This document shows positions 43,758 through 46,288 of a stretch of DNA of 46,288 nt, in pieces. Location of the stretch: assembly GCA_019510485.1 (NCBI GenBank), contig JAEKKI010000159.1:1-46288 (forward strand), read 5' to 3'. How positions within the stretch are numbered: position 1 is the first letter of the stretch; every line of letters begins with the position of its first letter. Below the pieces are notes generated by a model. The model worked only from the letters and a program-made list of their open reading frames with translations, searched no databases and was not told where the DNA came from. The translations under genes were made by a program, and so were the position numbers. The DNA comes from Catenulisporales bacterium. GTDB taxonomy: Bacteria > Actinomycetota > Actinomycetes > Streptomycetales > Catenulisporaceae.

Positions 43758-45314
43758 CTAATCAGGCAGGGCGGGGTTGTCGGGAACGTTGTCAGGGTTC
43801 AGGCCCAGCAGCCGCCGGTCGTCCACCCACGGCGGGGTCTCGTCGGCCACGGCGCTGATCTCGACCAGCGTCACCTCGTGCCGGTCCAACACCAGGTCGA
43901 GATCCACGCGACCGTCCGCCACCGGCAACGCCGAGTGCCGACGCGCCGGTTCGGCCGCCTCTCGCAGAACGCTGAGCTGCCGCTCGGTCGGCGAAGCCGG
44001 CCGCCCGAGCTCGGCCCACGCCGCCCACGCGTTGCCCGCCTCGTCGCTCGTCGACGAGCGCAAAGCGAATGCCGTCCGGGCGTCGCCGGCCCCGACCGGT
44101 ATCGACAACCGCACCCGGTGCCCGGCCGGCGACGGCTCGGCGCCGGTCTCGTCGACCGGTGCCCACGCCAGCACCGTCACCGTGCCGTCCGGCGTCCGGG
44201 AGACCAGGTGGTCCTCGCCACGGGCCAGAACCTCGTCGCCCATCCGGGCCATGAACGCGTACAGGTGATACGTCGGCTTCTTGATCTGCCGGTGGGTCAG
44301 CAGCCCGAACCCGCCGTGGAACAGCGAAGTCGGGACGCCGGCCTCCTCGAACATGTCACTGAACGTCCAGTACGAGAACGACTCCACGATCTCGCCGCCC
44401 CCGGCCAGCACCGGTGCGAGATAGGCGGCGTTGAACGCGGTGTCGTGGATCGGATTGTCCGGGCAGTAAGACGAGTTGAACTCCGTGATGTGCACCGGCA
44501 GCCCGGCCAGCGCCGTGTCGCGCAGGTGCTCACGCGGCGCGGCGAACTGTTCGAGCAGGTGCGCGGCCGGACGAAGGGCCTGATACGAACCGAACGGCAC
44601 GTGCTGGGCCGGCTCGGACGTGTACGCGTGCCGGCTGACGAAGTCCACGGGCACCGAGCGCTTCGCGACGAACTCGGCGAACGGCGCCAGCCACTCGTCC
44701 GAGCCGGGGGAGATGGACGGCCCGCCGACCTGCAAGGACGCGTCCACCTCCTTGACCGCGTGCGCCGAGACCTCGTAAAGCTGGAAGTAAGCATCCTGGT
44801 CGGCGTTCTCCCAGAACTGCGTCAGGTTGGGCTCGTTCCAGACCTCGATCGGCCACCCGCGCACCACGTCGAGCCCGTACCGGTCGACGAGGTGCCGGAG
44901 CGTGGCCTTCACCAGATCAGCCCACTGCGACCACGACCGCGGCGGGGTGACGTTGCCCTTCCACCAGAACACCGTCTGCTCGCCGGAAGCCAGCGCTTCG
45001 GGCATGAACCCGAGTTCCAGGAACGGCTGGATGCCCAGTTCCAGATAAGCGTCGATGATCTGGTCCATGTACGTGAAGGCGTAGCGGACCTGATCCACAC
45101 CCTGGTACCGGTACGGCCGGTACACGCCGACGTTGTCGCAGAACAGGCCGTGCCCCCGGATGTGCCGGAAGCCGATCTCCTTCTGCACCAGGGCCAGCGA
45201 GTCCTGATAGTCACGCCGCAGCGCCAGGTCGAACCGGCCGGTGCCGACGCAGCGGCGCCAGGCCTCGGTGAGCCGGCCCGAGGCCTGCGCGGGGATGGTG
45301 ATGGGGTCTGGCAC
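43758..45314 (-). CDS. GH39 beta-xylosidase
   Basis: 518 residues without a signal peptide. A (beta/alpha)8 barrel with acid/base Glu161 in EVWNEPN and nucleophile Glu278 in HITEFNSSY, both GH39 hallmarks, then a C-terminal beta-sandwich (about 360-518). It releases xylose from the non-reducing end of xylo-oligosaccharides with retention, and would take over once GH67 has removed the glucuronic acid cap. Confidence 0.95.
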   Translation of the reverse strand: MPDPITIPAQASGRLTEAWRRCVGTGRFDLALRRDYQDSLALVQKEIGFRHIRGHGLFCDNVGVYRPYRYQGVDQVRYAFTYMDQIIDAYLELGIQPFLELGFMPEALASGEQTVFWWKGNVTPPRSWSQWADLVKATLRHLVDRYGLDVVRGWPIEVWNEPNLTQFWENADQDAYFQLYEVSAHAVKEVDASLQVGGPSISPGSDEWLAPFAEFVAKRSVPVDFVSRHAYTSEPAQHVPFGSYQALRPAAHLLEQFAAPREHLRDTALAGLPVHITEFNSSYCPDNPIHDTAFNAAYLAPVLAGGGEIVESFSYWTFSDMFEEAGVPTSLFHGGFGLLTHRQIKKPTYHLYAFMARMGDEVLARGEDHLVSRTPDGTVTVLAWAPVDETGAEPSPAGHRVRLSIPVGAGDARTAFALRSSTSDEAGNAWAAWAELGRPASPTERQLSVLREAAEPARRHSALPVADGRVDLDLVLDRHEVTLVEISAVADETPPWVDDRRLLGLNPDNVPDNPALPD

Positions 45315-45340
45315 CGATCTGCTCCTTCATTGTTCGCGGC

Positions 45341-46288
45341 TCAGCCGTGGTTCTTCTTGAAGTCCTGGTAGGCCTTGTTCACCAGGCTGATGTACTGGTC
45401 GCTGTTGTGGCTCTTGAGCTCGGACAGGAACGCGTTCCACTCGCTGAGCGGGCGCTGGCCGAGGATGAACTTCAACGTCTGCTGGTTGACGAAGTCCTTC
45501 AGCGAGGTCTGCCACAGCGTCGCCTGCTCCCGGTCGTCCGAGCTCAGCGGCGCCGGGGGCGGCAGCGGCAGGGTCTTGCGGGCGTTCATCACGTTCTGGA
45601 AGTCCAGCTCCTCCGGCGTGAACTGCGAGTCGAGCAGCTTCGTGCTGCCGCCATAGGCGAACACGCCGTTGGAGAACCCATAGTCGACCTGGAGGTTCTT
45701 CTTGCCCGAGGGGTTGATGCCGGCCCAGGTGACGTCGGGCGTCAGCTTGAAGCTGCCGTCGTCGACGCTGCCGGTGTAGGTCGTGTCCTGGATTCCCCAC
45801 TTGGCGAACATCTGGCCCTGGTCGGAGTACCACAGCCAGTCGATGAACTGCATGAGGGCGACGAAGTTCTTGTCGTTGCGGATCTTGCTGGAGATCATCA
45901 TGCCGTTCTCCAGCCGGCTGCCGGTCTTGGCCGCGCCGATCGGCCCGATCGGCACCGGGATCTTCGCCACCGTGGCGCCGGAGATCTTGGCGACCTCCTT
46001 GCGGTAGTGGTTGACCAGCTCCTGGGCGTTGGCGCTGATCACGAAGGACTGGCCGGCGGCGAACTTCTGCCGGGCCTGGTCGTCGCTCTGGGTGAAGCTC
46101 TCCGGGTCCAGCAGCTTCTCGCTCACCAGCGTGTTGAGATACTGGAGCATCTGCTTGTACCCGTCCGTCGCGGCGGTGTAGACGAACTTGCCCGCGCTCG
46201 CGTCCCAGTTCGCGTGCTGGTAGCTCCATCCGGCCCAGACCCCGTGGGCCTCGCCGACGATGGACAGCAGGCTGTTGGCGCCGGGCTG
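45341..46288 (-). CDS. Extracellular solute-binding protein, partial (LplA-like)
   Basis: The last 315 residues of a lipoprotein-type sugar-binding protein; the 5' end lies beyond the window edge. The frame is open from the first base on the minus strand. Features such as WAGWSYQHANWDASAGKFVYT, YLNTLVSEKLLDPES and MMISSKIRNDKNFVALMQF fit the large LplA/YtcQ-type binding proteins of ABC importers for oligosaccharides. With GH39, GH67 and DUF624 downstream, it likely binds (aldouronate) xylo-oligosaccharides. The permease genes are probably upstream, outside the window. Confidence 0.88.
   Translation of the reverse strand, partial: QPGANSLLSIVGEAHGVWAGWSYQHANWDASAGKFVYTAATDGYKQMLQYLNTLVSEKLLDPESFTQSDDQARQKFAAGQSFVISANAQELVNHYRKEVAKISGATVAKIPVPIGPIGAAKTGSRLENGMMISSKIRNDKNFVALMQFIDWLWYSDQGQMFAKWGIQDTTYTGSVDDGSFKLTPDVTWAGINPSGKKNLQVDYGFSNGVFAYGGSTKLLDSQFTPEELDFQNVMNARKTLPLPPPAPLSSDDREQATLWQTSLKDFVNQQTLKFILGQRPLSEWNAFLSELKSHNSDQYISLVNKAYQDFKKNHG

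Overview
The window is high-GC DNA from a filamentous actinobacterium. It has GTG and TTG starts, rare TTA codons, CBM2-tagged secreted glycosidases, a SapB-type lanthipeptide locus and a hopanoid cluster. The lanthipeptide leader begins MTLLDLQGME, which from memory closely resembles the catenulipeptin precursor of Catenulispora. A Catenulispora-like organism is therefore my best guess, as an inference only. I see no tRNA, rRNA, CRISPR array or insertion sequence.

Layout. (1) 479-4093 (-): a large secreted protein with a PQQ-like propeller, Ig-like repeats and a CWB2 cell-wall anchor. (2) 4450-8193 (+): an operon with a 58-residue six-cysteine peptide, a MauE-like membrane redox protein, a TlpA-like thioredoxin, an ABC exporter and a small type I signal peptidase. 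I read this as a dedicated make-export-oxidise-cleave system for a disulfide-rich peptide. I do not recognise it as a described system, and it is the best novelty candidate here. (3) 8394-15710: a class III lanthipeptide locus with LanKC synthetase, a 51-residue precursor, two ABC half-transporters and a convergent LuxR-type regulator. The precursor has three S-x2-S-x3-C ring motifs. Both transporter genes are preceded by a decayed tandem copy of their own start region. (4) 15977-17863 (-): Kup potassium transporter. (5) 17934-22065: secreted plant-polysaccharide enzymes (GH12, CBM2-GH62, CE1-like esterase-CBM2) with palindromic operator candidates. (6) 22271-26236: DegT aminotransferase, sugar epimerase and MGDG-synthase-like glycosyltransferase, then a convergent CE4 deacetylase. 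(7) 26354-34198 (+): hopanoid operon hpnC-hpnD-hpnE, polyprenyl synthase, shc, hpnG, hpnH. It is followed by a convergent SDR-ispG-dxs operon (34509-38449, -) that would supply isoprenoid precursor. (8) 38848-40992 (+): fused ABC-2 transporter. (9) 41006-46288 (-): xylo-oligosaccharide operon with a partial solute-binding protein, GH39, a DUF624 protein and GH67.

How it fits together. The isoprenoid and hopanoid genes form one route from pyruvate/G3P to ribosylhopane. The secreted xylan-debranching enzymes and the uptake/GH39/GH67 operon are two halves of hemicellulose use. TTA codons occur in the lanthipeptide regulator and synthetase and in hpnC and hpnG, which suggests bldA-type developmental control shared by the surface-peptide and membrane-lipid loci.
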